A program made the position numbers and the translations under genes. This document shows positions 17,601 to 25,465 of a stretch of DNA of 64,000 nt, in pieces. Below the pieces are notes generated by a model. The model worked only from the letters and a program-made list of their open reading frames with translations, was not told where the DNA came from and did no database searches. How positions within the stretch are numbered: the stretch's first letter is position 1; each line of letters starts with the position of its first letter. Origin of the DNA: Sediminibacterium sp. FEMGT703S (GTDB lineage: Bacteria; Bacteroidota; Bacteroidia; Chitinophagales; Chitinophagaceae); NCBI GenBank assembly GCA_002786355.1, contig PGCO01000013.1, positions 248,001 to 312,000 on the forward strand, in the 5' to 3' direction.

Positions 17601-20572
17601 TCAACTAAAGCGGAACGATTCGCGTTGTTTTGTGAAATAACTATAATTCCATGTTCATTGAGCCTTGATTGGAGTCTATGCTCAATCTCAGACATTATTA
17701 AGTTTGATGTAAATAAAACAAGCATGCGGCCTTCTGAAACTATTGCTTGTTCTGCAATATGCTTACTTTGTTCTTCAATGTAAAAAGGGTCAACTTTTAG
17801 AGCAGGATTAGCAAGCGGCATATCGTGTGGGACAGCAAGTAATGCTTGCTTCTTGTAATCGAAAGGGGAAGGATAAATTCCAGTGATAGTTTGATTAGCC
17901 AGGCTATCACCAATAATTCCTAATCGATTGCAAATTGGTTCAAAACTGCCACCAACAGTTAATGTTGCGGAAACAAAAGCCTTGTGCTTAAATTTTGGAT
18001 GGAAATTTTCTAATAGCCAGCCTGAGATATTTATTGGTGTACTATGAAGTATAATATTCCATTCAAACTTTGTGTTGCTTTGATTCTTGCCTGATATTAT
18101 TGCTTCGCCCCAATGCACCCAATCATTTTTCTTTTCAAATAAGTCGGCTAATGCCGCGTTGCCTTCATTTAAATGTTGTTCAAAAGAACCTAAAGAACTT
18201 TGTAGTTTTATAGGAAGCCCTTTTATTGTCGGATAAACTTCTAAAAGTGCTCTTGCCTTTACCGATAATTTCGTAATTGAATCATTTAATGATTTTGCTT
18301 GTTCGAATAAACTGGGCACCCAGAAATCATCAAGTTCGAATGGAATAGGGTAATCCGGATCAATTTCTTTAATGTTTTGAAGTAACTCGTCTAATCGCCT
18401 AAGAGCTTTATTGCACCAATCATTAAGCAAGTTTTCATATTCAAAAACAGAATCGCTGAATTCCTTGATTTGAGCAATTGAATCAATTTCTTTGTGTTCA
18501 AAAATTGCCCGAAAAAGCCCCTGTGGCTTATTTGATTTATCTCTTTTGATTAATGATTGAAGTTCAGATTGTAATGCAAATGGTCGAAAATGCATTGTCA
18601 ATACTTCCGTTACAACATTTTCCAAATTGTGTGCTTCATCTATAATTATTGCATCCAGTCCTTTTGAATTTGTATCTGAAATCTGTGAAGCTAAAATCAC
18701 ATAACTATGATTTGCAATAACTAAATCAGCTTTTGTTGCAGCCTCTTTGGCTTTATTGTGAGGATCACTGTCTGACCATTCAGCTCTTAAGGTCGGAGGT
18801 GCAACATCACGGCTTATCAAATTAGATATTTTCCCATTCCTCAAATGCTCTATTTCACTTAACCATCCTGTTTGGGTTAAGAGTAGCCAATGAAGTACTG
18901 ATGCTATGTAAAATACATCATCAGGTCTACTGATATGCTCATCCATTGATTCTACAACATCCGATACCGATTGTAGACAAACATAATTTCCTTTCCCTTT
19001 GATGATTGTAGCAGATTTTTTAATTCCGGCTACAGACAGCGCTTCCATTATCAAAGGCACATCTTTAAACCAGGCCTGATCTTGCAAAGACTTTGTATGT
19101 GTTGCTATATAAGTTCTGTTTGCCGAAATTAATGAAGGAACTAAATATCCAATTGTTTTTCCAATACCAGTACCCGCCTCAATAACAAATGTGTTCGCTG
19201 ATAAATGACATTCTTCAATCTTTTGGCTAAATGCTATTTGTTCCTTTCTCTCTGCATATTCGAACTTTGTAACTTGACTTACAAAACCAACTTTCTTTAA
19301 AAAATCATTAACTGAAGAACTGCTGGTGGATTTTGAGTTATTTGGTTCTGATGTTACAATAATTTGAGGAACACTTAGGTGATACTTTTTTAGAAGCTCA
19401 AAATAGTTAGTTAAATCGCCAGCAGTAGCTGTTGGAAATAACAATTCTAACCAAGTATTATTTAAATAATTTGAACTTAATGTATTCTCTTCTTCATCAA
19501 ATAATTCTTTAGTACTTTTTTTCTTAGGTTTAGACAATACAATTTTGATAGCATTTTTTAGTGCATCCGAAAAACTCCTTGAATCTTCAATTAAACTATT
19601 TAGCAAACATAAACTTGCACCTAATGGCCCACCAAGCCCCATATCATCGGTGTATGCAATGTCCCTTTGTTTGCAGAAAGAATCAGGATAATCCGTGCGA
19701 TGAGTTAAGGGTGAAAATACGCTTGCTATTTTTTCTAAATCATAAAATTCAATATCACTTAACAATGTCCCTTTCAGGCGGTAATGCCAATTATTTATCA
19801 AAGTGAGAATCTTGTCAGCACCCCAAATAAAGGTGGGCTTTTTCTCCAATTTTTGAAGTAACGTTTCAAGTAATTCCAACTCCGAACCGAATACCTGCCA
19901 GTTAGTATCATTTTCATAAGCAGGACAACTATCAACACAAGCAACAAAAGGACTAACAGCCTTGTCTCTAATTAATCCCACCCAAATTGCATCTATAGAA
20001 TCATAGGTTTCATTTTGTGGAGAGTAAGCCCCTAGAATGTTGAAGGACTCGGAAATATTTGATGTAATCCTTTCTGCATCGTTTTTGATCTGCAATGGGA
20101 ATGACACAACAGGCATTGTAACTGCAGCTATTTTTTCAGGAGTTTTTTGTCTCGCTGCTTTTCTTAGCTCTTTTAACCATTTATTACAAGCACTAAAATC
20201 CGGATGGTCTTGCTGAATAGATTGAATTAGTTTGTCGATTTCATTTCTTGCAGAATCTAATTGACGTGCTTCAAAAAGCATTACAACATTACTAAAGTCA
20301 ATACGAAGTATATTGGATTCAATATTTAATAAAGATCCAATTGATCTTAATGCAACACGTGCAGATTCCTGATTAAAGCACTCAAATATTTGCCAATCGC
20401 CAATGGTCTGAACTTTAGTGTCGTTTCCTTTTCTTAGCCCAATTTTTTGAATTGGCCAAGCAAATAAGAAAGAAATTTCTGCATTGGACTCTCTGATTAG
20501 ATAATTTGTCTCTGGCTCCGGTAAACCAAATTCCGGAAATATATCAATTAAAATATCTATCATTTTATCCAT
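14639..20572 (-). CDS. DinG/XPD-like helicase fused to UvrD-like helicase and PD-(D/E)XK-like nuclease
   Basis: This 1977-aa protein has four parts. The first ~430 residues are unrecognised. A superfamily-2 DinG/XPD-like helicase follows: Walker A EAGTGIGKT near residue 467, DEAH in IIIDEAHNLENVV near 643, and a C-terminal half with TRLPFEYHNHP and RQMYGRLIRS. In DinG/XPD four cysteines bind a 4Fe-4S cluster; here only the cysteine of GNYVCLQS remains between motifs I and II, so the cluster is absent. A superfamily-1 UvrD-like helicase comes next: AAAGSGKTHVL near 1166, CDEYQDTSPAQ near 1367, TIHSQKGEEFD near 1635, YVAMTRAKYNL near 1700. The end (KSEMLLANEF ... LPDFILP ... VIVEHLG, ~1760-1840) resembles PD-(D/E)XK nucleases attached to helicases. 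The start overlaps the upstream gene by 8 bp, and it is the last gene of the operon. Confidence 0.85.
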   Translation of the reverse strand: MDKMIDILIDIFPEFGLPEPETNYLIRESNAEISFLFAWPIQKIGLRKGNDTKVQTIGDWQIFECFNQESARVALRSIGSLLNIESNILRIDFSNVVMLFEARQLDSARNEIDKLIQSIQQDHPDFSACNKWLKELRKAARQKTPEKIAAVTMPVVSFPLQIKNDAERITSNISESFNILGAYSPQNETYDSIDAIWVGLIRDKAVSPFVACVDSCPAYENDTNWQVFGSELELLETLLQKLEKKPTFIWGADKILTLINNWHYRLKGTLLSDIEFYDLEKIASVFSPLTHRTDYPDSFCKQRDIAYTDDMGLGGPLGASLCLLNSLIEDSRSFSDALKNAIKIVLSKPKKKSTKELFDEEENTLSSNYLNNTWLELLFPTATAGDLTNYFELLKKYHLSVPQIIVTSEPNNSKSTSSSSVNDFLKKVGFVSQVTKFEYAERKEQIAFSQKIEECHLSANTFVIEAGTGIGKTIGYLVPSLISANRTYIATHTKSLQDQAWFKDVPLIMEALSVAGIKKSATIIKGKGNYVCLQSVSDVVESMDEHISRPDDVFYIASVLHWLLLTQTGWLSEIEHLRNGKISNLISRDVAPPTLRAEWSDSDPHNKAKEAATKADLVIANHSYVILASQISDTNSKGLDAIIIDEAHNLENVVTEVLTMHFRPFALQSELQSLIKRDKSNKPQGLFRAIFEHKEIDSIAQIKEFSDSVFEYENLLNDWCNKALRRLDELLQNIKEIDPDYPIPFELDDFWVPSLFEQAKSLNDSITKLSVKARALLEVYPTIKGLPIKLQSSLGSFEQHLNEGNAALADLFEKKNDWVHWGEAIISGKNQSNTKFEWNIILHSTPINISGWLLENFHPKFKHKAFVSATLTVGGSFEPICNRLGIIGDSLANQTITGIYPSPFDYKKQALLAVPHDMPLANPALKVDPFYIEEQSKHIAEQAIVSEGRMLVLFTSNLIMSEIEHRLQSRLNEHGIIVISQNNANRSALVDRLREAPRKGEKIVLLGVRSFWEGVDIQGAALSTVIVTRLPFEYHNHPVQRAKKIFYESNGHDRDYFREYVVPSTFIHLRQMYGRLIRSEKDRGATVITDPRIYSKKYGKALLHSLPESTTIIDNSKVVLDSVKKFLAGENIESSYVWGGLPYASYELSPEQRAIVESPSKRILVRAAAGSGKTHVLITRLIRLVESSNAKPEDVLALTFTNKAMNVMYDRIENALGGERAYTMHRNVLTYHKLAMRIIRQDNLENETETGFIDEKNPTLQQEFIVKARQKAGITEQSLNFEDALTLIGYAQNGLINETELRGSISSLEAQSPLMAKFANFYLTYIELLREKKLIDYGEAIVQAIRILRGNKDQAKRWSNRFKWIFCDEYQDTSPAQATLLQLLGQQANLFVVGDSYQSIYSWQGSDPDNLRRFEVDFPNTASYYLSKNYRCFPKLVRMSMGFLEKAGELHGVRVEYDHKRSTEDQSVYFLNNTSDEQETETIAKVIKTALALELPGDPPKKATVGVLARKWHLLTTIEMGLLKQGIPYKFEGDTARGILASPKVRKLVEQSANLIYRNEMGQDFGDSIEGKIGQRIKDDKFGTATDLIKAVKEAQTGENLDSMEENEFSQLCDILSQQAPKTLLHFNTNNNEKPCVVLSTIHSQKGEEFDTVIVVGMEEGNSPHEQPKNHAHLIEWRKVVQELSHATWRASITDQDLERIYKQEEKRIFYVAMTRAKYNLVISNCKKRNIMGRSKDYLKSSFLELSNDTNLVKEANAEYEISIQAPKIDISNKGEYMTNGRVYETVAGISVRSKSEMLLANEFTRIGIYFEYEMPAENVLNALPDFILPHYGNVIVEHLGLINDAEYLRKWDEKALKYEAEGILYLRTNEEEIYNLSQTVSRIKEQATTWCSKKLGSKYCELIEVWEEIRKSKALNIEKPTSKYEDGIFEIENNKIKYVVVDSKDIAKIQDGLKSEIVSWTKEIIINHDVYFGSIE

Positions 20573-22649
20573 TATAAATTGATTCTTTAAATTGTTGAAC
20601 CTTCAAAAGTTTGATAATTTCAGAAATAAAAATTGAAGGTTTTTCTTTAGAAGTCACCAGATAAAGCATTTCTGCAGCTCTTGTAATGCCAACATATAAC
20701 AGTATTCTTTCTCTTTCTAAAGCTAATTCAGATTCTTCATCATCAATGGATTTAATTGTATTAGGCAATATCCCATTATGAAGACCTAGAATAAATACAA
20801 CAGGAAATTCTAAGCCTTTTGCAGAATGAATTGTAAGAACCTTTATTGTTTCCTCTAATATGTCAAATTGATCATCATCCTTTAACACTGCAGGAATTTT
20901 CAGTTGGTCAAGACGATTTTTAACTGCATTGCATAATTGAACGGTAGGACTTAAAATCGCAAAATCAGAGAGCCTGAATTGATTGTCGCTTACTAAATCG
21001 AGTATTTGTTCTGCAATTGCTTTAATTTCGCTTTCTATATCCTCACAATTCAGTAATACCGGCCAAGGGCCTTGTCTATTAGTAAATAGAGGGTCAACAA
21101 ACTCACCTGATAATTTAAGGTTTTGGTTGTTTGCATTTAAAGCGGCTGCTGTTTCTGCAATCTGTCTTGTATTTCTAAAATTTCTTTTCAAACTAAAACT
21201 TCGTCCTTGTATTTGTATGCCTGCTTGCTTCCATGAAAAACCTCTTGAGTAAAGTGTTTGGGCATAATCACCTACCATAAAAATACTGCTGTCTGAGGAT
21301 TGGCTACCCTTCATGATGCGTTGAGCAATCCTAACTTGAATACTTGTTAAATCTTGCGATTCATCAATAATTACAAATTTATATGGTTTGTTTAATGATG
21401 ACTTAAATAGTTCTTTGTATGCAACTAGGCTCAAGTCTTGCCAATCAATAAAATTTCTTTCTTTTAGCTTTTGCTGATACGATTCATATACAGCCCAAGT
21501 GGCTGATCTTGCTTTACGTTTTAATGCAGTTTTCCTTCCATACCTTGGTATGGCTAAATAATCATCCTCCTTAGCTAAACCATTTCCTTTAATTACTCTG
21601 GCTATCTCATCTCTGAAGAAAGTCCATGGAAAATCATGCACATATGACCGCTTATAAAGTTGAACAGATTTTAATACTTCGAGATAGATTTCTCTTTGTT
21701 CTTTATTATTGATAATGTTTATTTGATGGTCACGACTTCTTAAAAACCGCATGATCCAAGAGTCAATATTGGTAACTTCTAAATAAGGTGGAAGGTCTCC
21801 AATTAATTCTTCAATTAGGTTTTTCGCTGCTATGGCAAGAGTTTTATTGAAAGTGAGGAAAATTGTCTTTTCCCCACTCATGGCAAAATTCACAGCTCTA
21901 TATATAGCCACTGTTGTTTTACCAGAACCCGCACAACCTCTCAAAAGCAGGGCTTCATCAATTTTCTTATCTACAAATTGTTTTTGCTCAACTTCAAGAT
22001 TAAGCATGAGTCGTTTTATTTTTCCCTTGCAATAACCCTCTAGTTGATCAAGTGTGGTTCTGAAGAATAAACGACCTGGATCAAATAATACATCATCTAG
22101 TTTTGGCTCTGTAGCCAATTCTAGCAACCATAGTTTGGTATGTTCCGGTAGGTCCCTAATCGCTTCAATTGCATCTATTGTTGGTGCTTTGCGAACAGCT
22201 TTAACCAAGTTTGAAGGAACTCCCAAAATCCGCAGATGTGTCCGATTAAAATACTCGAATGGATAATCTGCAACTTCTTTCGGTTTGCTCCATTCTTCCG
22301 GAATTACAAAAGTTTCTTTACTCTCTGTGCTTTCTTCTGATTCATTAAACCTGCGAAAAGCAGTATGTGGGGCAAATGTTAGTGTATGAACTTTATCTAT
22401 AATTGAATGGTCACCAATTTTCCATAAGCGGATTACATCACTCAATGGCTCGTAAATAATACGGTAAGCCATATTTATATAGCATTCCCATTTGCCTTCC
22501 GTTTTTTTTATTTTGTGGGCATTTAAGGAAGGGTGCGAAGGGTTTTCGGAAAGGATTTTTATTTTCTCAATAGCACGTTCTTTTAATTCAGGGTTTAGCT
22601 CATCTAATCCTGTCAAAAAATCATCGCTTACTATTAATTCTCTAGCCAT
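20565..22649 (-). CDS. UvrD-like helicase with N-terminal RelE/ParE-like domain
   Basis: Residues 1-~92 read like a RelE/ParE/YafQ toxin fold: MARELIVSDDFLTGLDEL, then KIKKTEGKWECYINMAYRII and DVIRLWKIGDHSII, matching the usual order of helix hairpin, then strands with R and W/Y residues. From ~210 on there is a superfamily-1 helicase: LLRGCAGSGKTTVAIY, FVIIDESQDLTSIQ, VGDYAQTLYSRGFSWKQAG, KRNFRNTRQIAE, TIHSAKGLEFPVVF and YVGITRAAEMLYL. Total length is 694 aa. The RelE-like part lacks an obvious antitoxin partner. It may serve as a ribosome or gyrase-like binding module, or as a dormant effector controlled by the helicase. Start and stop overlap neighbours (TAATG at 22649; 8 bp at the other end), so it is firmly inside the operon. 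Confidence 0.85.
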   Translation of the reverse strand: MARELIVSDDFLTGLDELNPELKERAIEKIKILSENPSHPSLNAHKIKKTEGKWECYINMAYRIIYEPLSDVIRLWKIGDHSIIDKVHTLTFAPHTAFRRFNESEESTESKETFVIPEEWSKPKEVADYPFEYFNRTHLRILGVPSNLVKAVRKAPTIDAIEAIRDLPEHTKLWLLELATEPKLDDVLFDPGRLFFRTTLDQLEGYCKGKIKRLMLNLEVEQKQFVDKKIDEALLLRGCAGSGKTTVAIYRAVNFAMSGEKTIFLTFNKTLAIAAKNLIEELIGDLPPYLEVTNIDSWIMRFLRSRDHQINIINNKEQREIYLEVLKSVQLYKRSYVHDFPWTFFRDEIARVIKGNGLAKEDDYLAIPRYGRKTALKRKARSATWAVYESYQQKLKERNFIDWQDLSLVAYKELFKSSLNKPYKFVIIDESQDLTSIQVRIAQRIMKGSQSSDSSIFMVGDYAQTLYSRGFSWKQAGIQIQGRSFSLKRNFRNTRQIAETAAALNANNQNLKLSGEFVDPLFTNRQGPWPVLLNCEDIESEIKAIAEQILDLVSDNQFRLSDFAILSPTVQLCNAVKNRLDQLKIPAVLKDDDQFDILEETIKVLTIHSAKGLEFPVVFILGLHNGILPNTIKSIDDEESELALERERILLYVGITRAAEMLYLVTSKEKPSIFISEIIKLLKVQQFKESIYNG

Positions 22650-24940
22650 TAATCAAAAATCTCTTTATCAGTTACATGTTTACCTGCAATCTTCCAGGCA
22701 CTACTCCCTGGATCCCAGCGTCCACCTGCTTTTTTAATCAATTCTTTTACGGGATAGGTGTTACCTGTAATGATAGTGTCATTACCATTATACTCATAAT
22801 TCAACTTTCCCTTGAAACTGGATGCAGCTGTTCCAACTGTATTTACCTGTCCGGTTATAGGATTTTTGGCTACGTCCGCAACTTTTGGAACTTCAACAAA
22901 AAGGTTATCAATATTAAAATCTGCCGCTTTTAAAAACTCCCTTAACTTTTCCTCCTTTACCCGATAGACAGCCTTTAATACTTCGTGCTTTTCTTTGATT
23001 GATTTACCCTGCACATTTTGAAGCAACACGACCATTCCAACTTGAGGCCTATCATCTGTAGCTAAAAGGTTCTGCAAAGCAGAATTGCTTTTAATACCTG
23101 AGAGATAGGATGCAATAACCCTTCTATAATCGGGAAATTGCTTTAATATTTCAGGCACCAGTTTTAATTGGTTTTCATCACCAATATTATTTGCCAAGCA
23201 ATGAGTTAATCGATGTGCTAATACTTCGTCAACAATAATGCTCTTAAGTTTGGTTGTATCATTCCAAGGCAAATTCGGAACGGATGATGCATACATTCTT
23301 TTCTGTACTTCCTGAATATAGTTATTGAAACTTTCATCCAGTTCACGTAATTTTTGATTCCAATATTCTCGCTTCTCAGCTTGCCTGTCAGGATGATATT
23401 TTACTTTTAGTCGTTCATAAATTTGACGAGCTGTATCAGGGTCAACTTCACCATCTATGGCTTGTGTTTTAAATTCTGAAATTGGATCATCTGTTCTAAG
23501 TTCTCCTTCAACTGTTTCCTTTTGAGTTTTTTCTAATCGTATACCAACTGCCTGAATTTCACGTACCGTACTTTTATCTGAAATTGGTTCAATGTATGCT
23601 TCGAGAGTTCCTGAATCATTCAAGGCAATTTGAAGCTTAAGTTTTATGTTGCCTTTAGTTTCCGGACGAACAACGGCATTCAATTTTGCCAGCAACGTGT
23701 TTGAAATTGCACTGATGTCATTGTCTCCTTCCCGAATCTCAATTTCAATCACATCTTGTAAATCAATGCTAGTGGTAAGCTCAACCTGTCTGGTTACCGG
23801 TCTATCTTCTCCTCTTTGAATTATTTTATAATAAACATCAGTATTGTTACTTTTCGAAACTCTTATGCCAATTGATTTTGCTACTTTATTAGTAACAACT
23901 AAACCACCTATTCGCTTAAACTCAGCCAATCTTGCTGCACCTTTAGCAACACTGGTCAAAGGATCTGTATCATTTAACTCAGCTCCCATATCTTCAGCTA
24001 ATTCGGTAATGATATTTTTTACACAGGGCATTAATACCGGACCACCTGTTGCAATAATTCTATCAACTCCGCTATCTGTCCAACCTGCAGCTTGTAGTGC
24101 ATTGTTAATTAAATCCTTAAAGCGTATTAATAGTGGTTGAATTAATTGCTCAAGTTTGGTACGGTCAACTGTTATTGTTGTTTTATCTCCGTTGTTGAGT
24201 ATAATTTCTTTAGAGAAAGATTCTTTATTGCTTAGCTCAATTTTTATTTTTTCGGCTGCATAGTGTGGTAGTTGTTCTATGTTAATTTTTAATGCATCAG
24301 CAATTGACGTTGCAAGTAAAGTGTCAATATCAGAACCCCCCAAATTGTTATCGCCTTCTACTGTTACAACTCTTAGGTCTCTTGAACCCTGTTTTCGTTC
24401 TATCATGGAAATATCACAGGTGCCACATCCCCAGTCTATCACCATCCATCTTTCATTCTGCTTAGCTACTTCTGTTAAGCCATGATGCACCGCAGCGGCA
24501 GTTGGTTCGTCAACGATGTCAATAGATGGAAGACCGATTTGCCTTCCAATTTCCATTAATGTTGTTCGATAGGCTTGACCTGTATTGGCAGGGCAGGTAA
24601 GTACTGTTTTTGCTATTTTTTCTGAAGTTGATGATTGATAGGCATCAAAAATGTATTTAAGGCGGCATACACATAAGCCAATTAAATAGGCAATTTCTTT
24701 TTCATCTTCACTGTCTATTGCTTTTAATAGTCTCCTTTTAATTGATTTTTCAATCTTGAAACCAGACAAGTCATTGATTTCATTTATAGATTTCGCAAGA
24801 GGTTTTCCTTCGCCATCAATAACAACATCAGAACAGACCAATCCATTGCTGCCTACTTTTTCAAATATTTTAGATTCGTTGCCAAACCATTCTGCTAATA
24901 CAGAATTACCTGTTCCGAAATCAATGCCTATTGTATTCAT
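22649..24940 (-). CDS. Hsp70/DnaK-like ATPase with J-domain-like HPD segment
   Basis: The first ~380 residues form an actin/Hsp70 nucleotide-binding domain: IGIDFGTGNSVLAEW (phosphate 1), VIDWGCGTCDISMIE (phosphate 2; DWGCGTCD instead of DLGGGTFD) and RIIATGGPVLMPC (adenosine). A beta-rich stretch follows. Around residues 505-550 comes YERLKVKYHPDRQ and a following helix, with H516-P517-D518 in the place of the J-domain HPD motif. The C-terminus (TGNTYPVKELIKKAGGRWD ... SSAWKI) resembles small DUF5710-type modules. The ATG at 24940 was chosen because it overlaps the upstream stop by 4 bp (ATGA). The product is 763 aa. Hsp70 and its J partner are normally separate proteins; having both in one chain within a restriction-type operon suggests an ATP-driven assembly or activation switch for the system. 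Confidence 0.85.
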   Translation of the reverse strand: MNTIGIDFGTGNSVLAEWFGNESKIFEKVGSNGLVCSDVVIDGEGKPLAKSINEINDLSGFKIEKSIKRRLLKAIDSEDEKEIAYLIGLCVCRLKYIFDAYQSSTSEKIAKTVLTCPANTGQAYRTTLMEIGRQIGLPSIDIVDEPTAAAVHHGLTEVAKQNERWMVIDWGCGTCDISMIERKQGSRDLRVVTVEGDNNLGGSDIDTLLATSIADALKINIEQLPHYAAEKIKIELSNKESFSKEIILNNGDKTTITVDRTKLEQLIQPLLIRFKDLINNALQAAGWTDSGVDRIIATGGPVLMPCVKNIITELAEDMGAELNDTDPLTSVAKGAARLAEFKRIGGLVVTNKVAKSIGIRVSKSNNTDVYYKIIQRGEDRPVTRQVELTTSIDLQDVIEIEIREGDNDISAISNTLLAKLNAVVRPETKGNIKLKLQIALNDSGTLEAYIEPISDKSTVREIQAVGIRLEKTQKETVEGELRTDDPISEFKTQAIDGEVDPDTARQIYERLKVKYHPDRQAEKREYWNQKLRELDESFNNYIQEVQKRMYASSVPNLPWNDTTKLKSIIVDEVLAHRLTHCLANNIGDENQLKLVPEILKQFPDYRRVIASYLSGIKSNSALQNLLATDDRPQVGMVVLLQNVQGKSIKEKHEVLKAVYRVKEEKLREFLKAADFNIDNLFVEVPKVADVAKNPITGQVNTVGTAASSFKGKLNYEYNGNDTIITGNTYPVKELIKKAGGRWDPGSSAWKIAGKHVTDKEIFD

Positions 24941-25461
24941 TTTAATATGTTTGGTAGTCCAATAATTAAATTCGACTTGTTTATTAACCAACCTGTTGGC
25001 ACGAAACCAACTGGCTGTTGAAATGCTTTAGGGAAATGAATTATTGTATCATATCGTTGCACGAATTCATAAGCTTCTCTCCCTGATCTCCAAAGTACCC
25101 TACCATCTGACATTACAGTAACAAAATATGTTTGTTGGCCGGTGCTTTCAATTTCAATTAACTCTAATAGTAAATCTTCATCTAGTCCGTTTAATGTATT
25201 TTCACCATTACCAAAATATTTAACTGCGAGTCGTAGTTTCTCATCTAAATCAGAATTATTTGTTGGTGTTTTTGGTCTAGGTTCTATTAATTTTTTTGAG
25301 AATTTTAGATGATATACTTCGTTCATATCAGTAAATAGCCTCAGGTTTCCAAATCGCCCCCTATTTGAAAGATTCTCCGTCTTAATTATTTTCCCACCTT
25401 TTGAATGAATTATTCTAGTTAGCTCAGCTGTTGCCTCATTTAAATTTGAAATGCTTGCCAT
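24937..25461 (-). CDS. Unknown 174-aa operon protein
   Basis: Begins MASISNLNEATAELTRII, followed by a predicted beta-rich segment (RFGNLRLFTDMNEVYHLKF) and a C-terminal region with TYFVTVMSDGRVLWRSG. No family was recognised. The pattern of alternating strands with conserved-looking aromatic residues suggests a small globular domain rather than a disordered linker, and some endonuclease-like folds look similar, but no catalytic set is visible. It starts 4 bp after the Res stop and its stop overlaps the Hsp70-like start by 4 bp, so it is translationally coupled to the chaperone-like protein and may be its client or adaptor. Confidence 0.65.
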   Translation of the reverse strand: MASISNLNEATAELTRIIHSKGGKIIKTENLSNRGRFGNLRLFTDMNEVYHLKFSKKLIEPRPKTPTNNSDLDEKLRLAVKYFGNGENTLNGLDEDLLLELIEIESTGQQTYFVTVMSDGRVLWRSGREAYEFVQRYDTIIHFPKAFQQPVGFVPTGWLINKSNLIIGLPNILK

Positions 25462-25465
25462 AATA

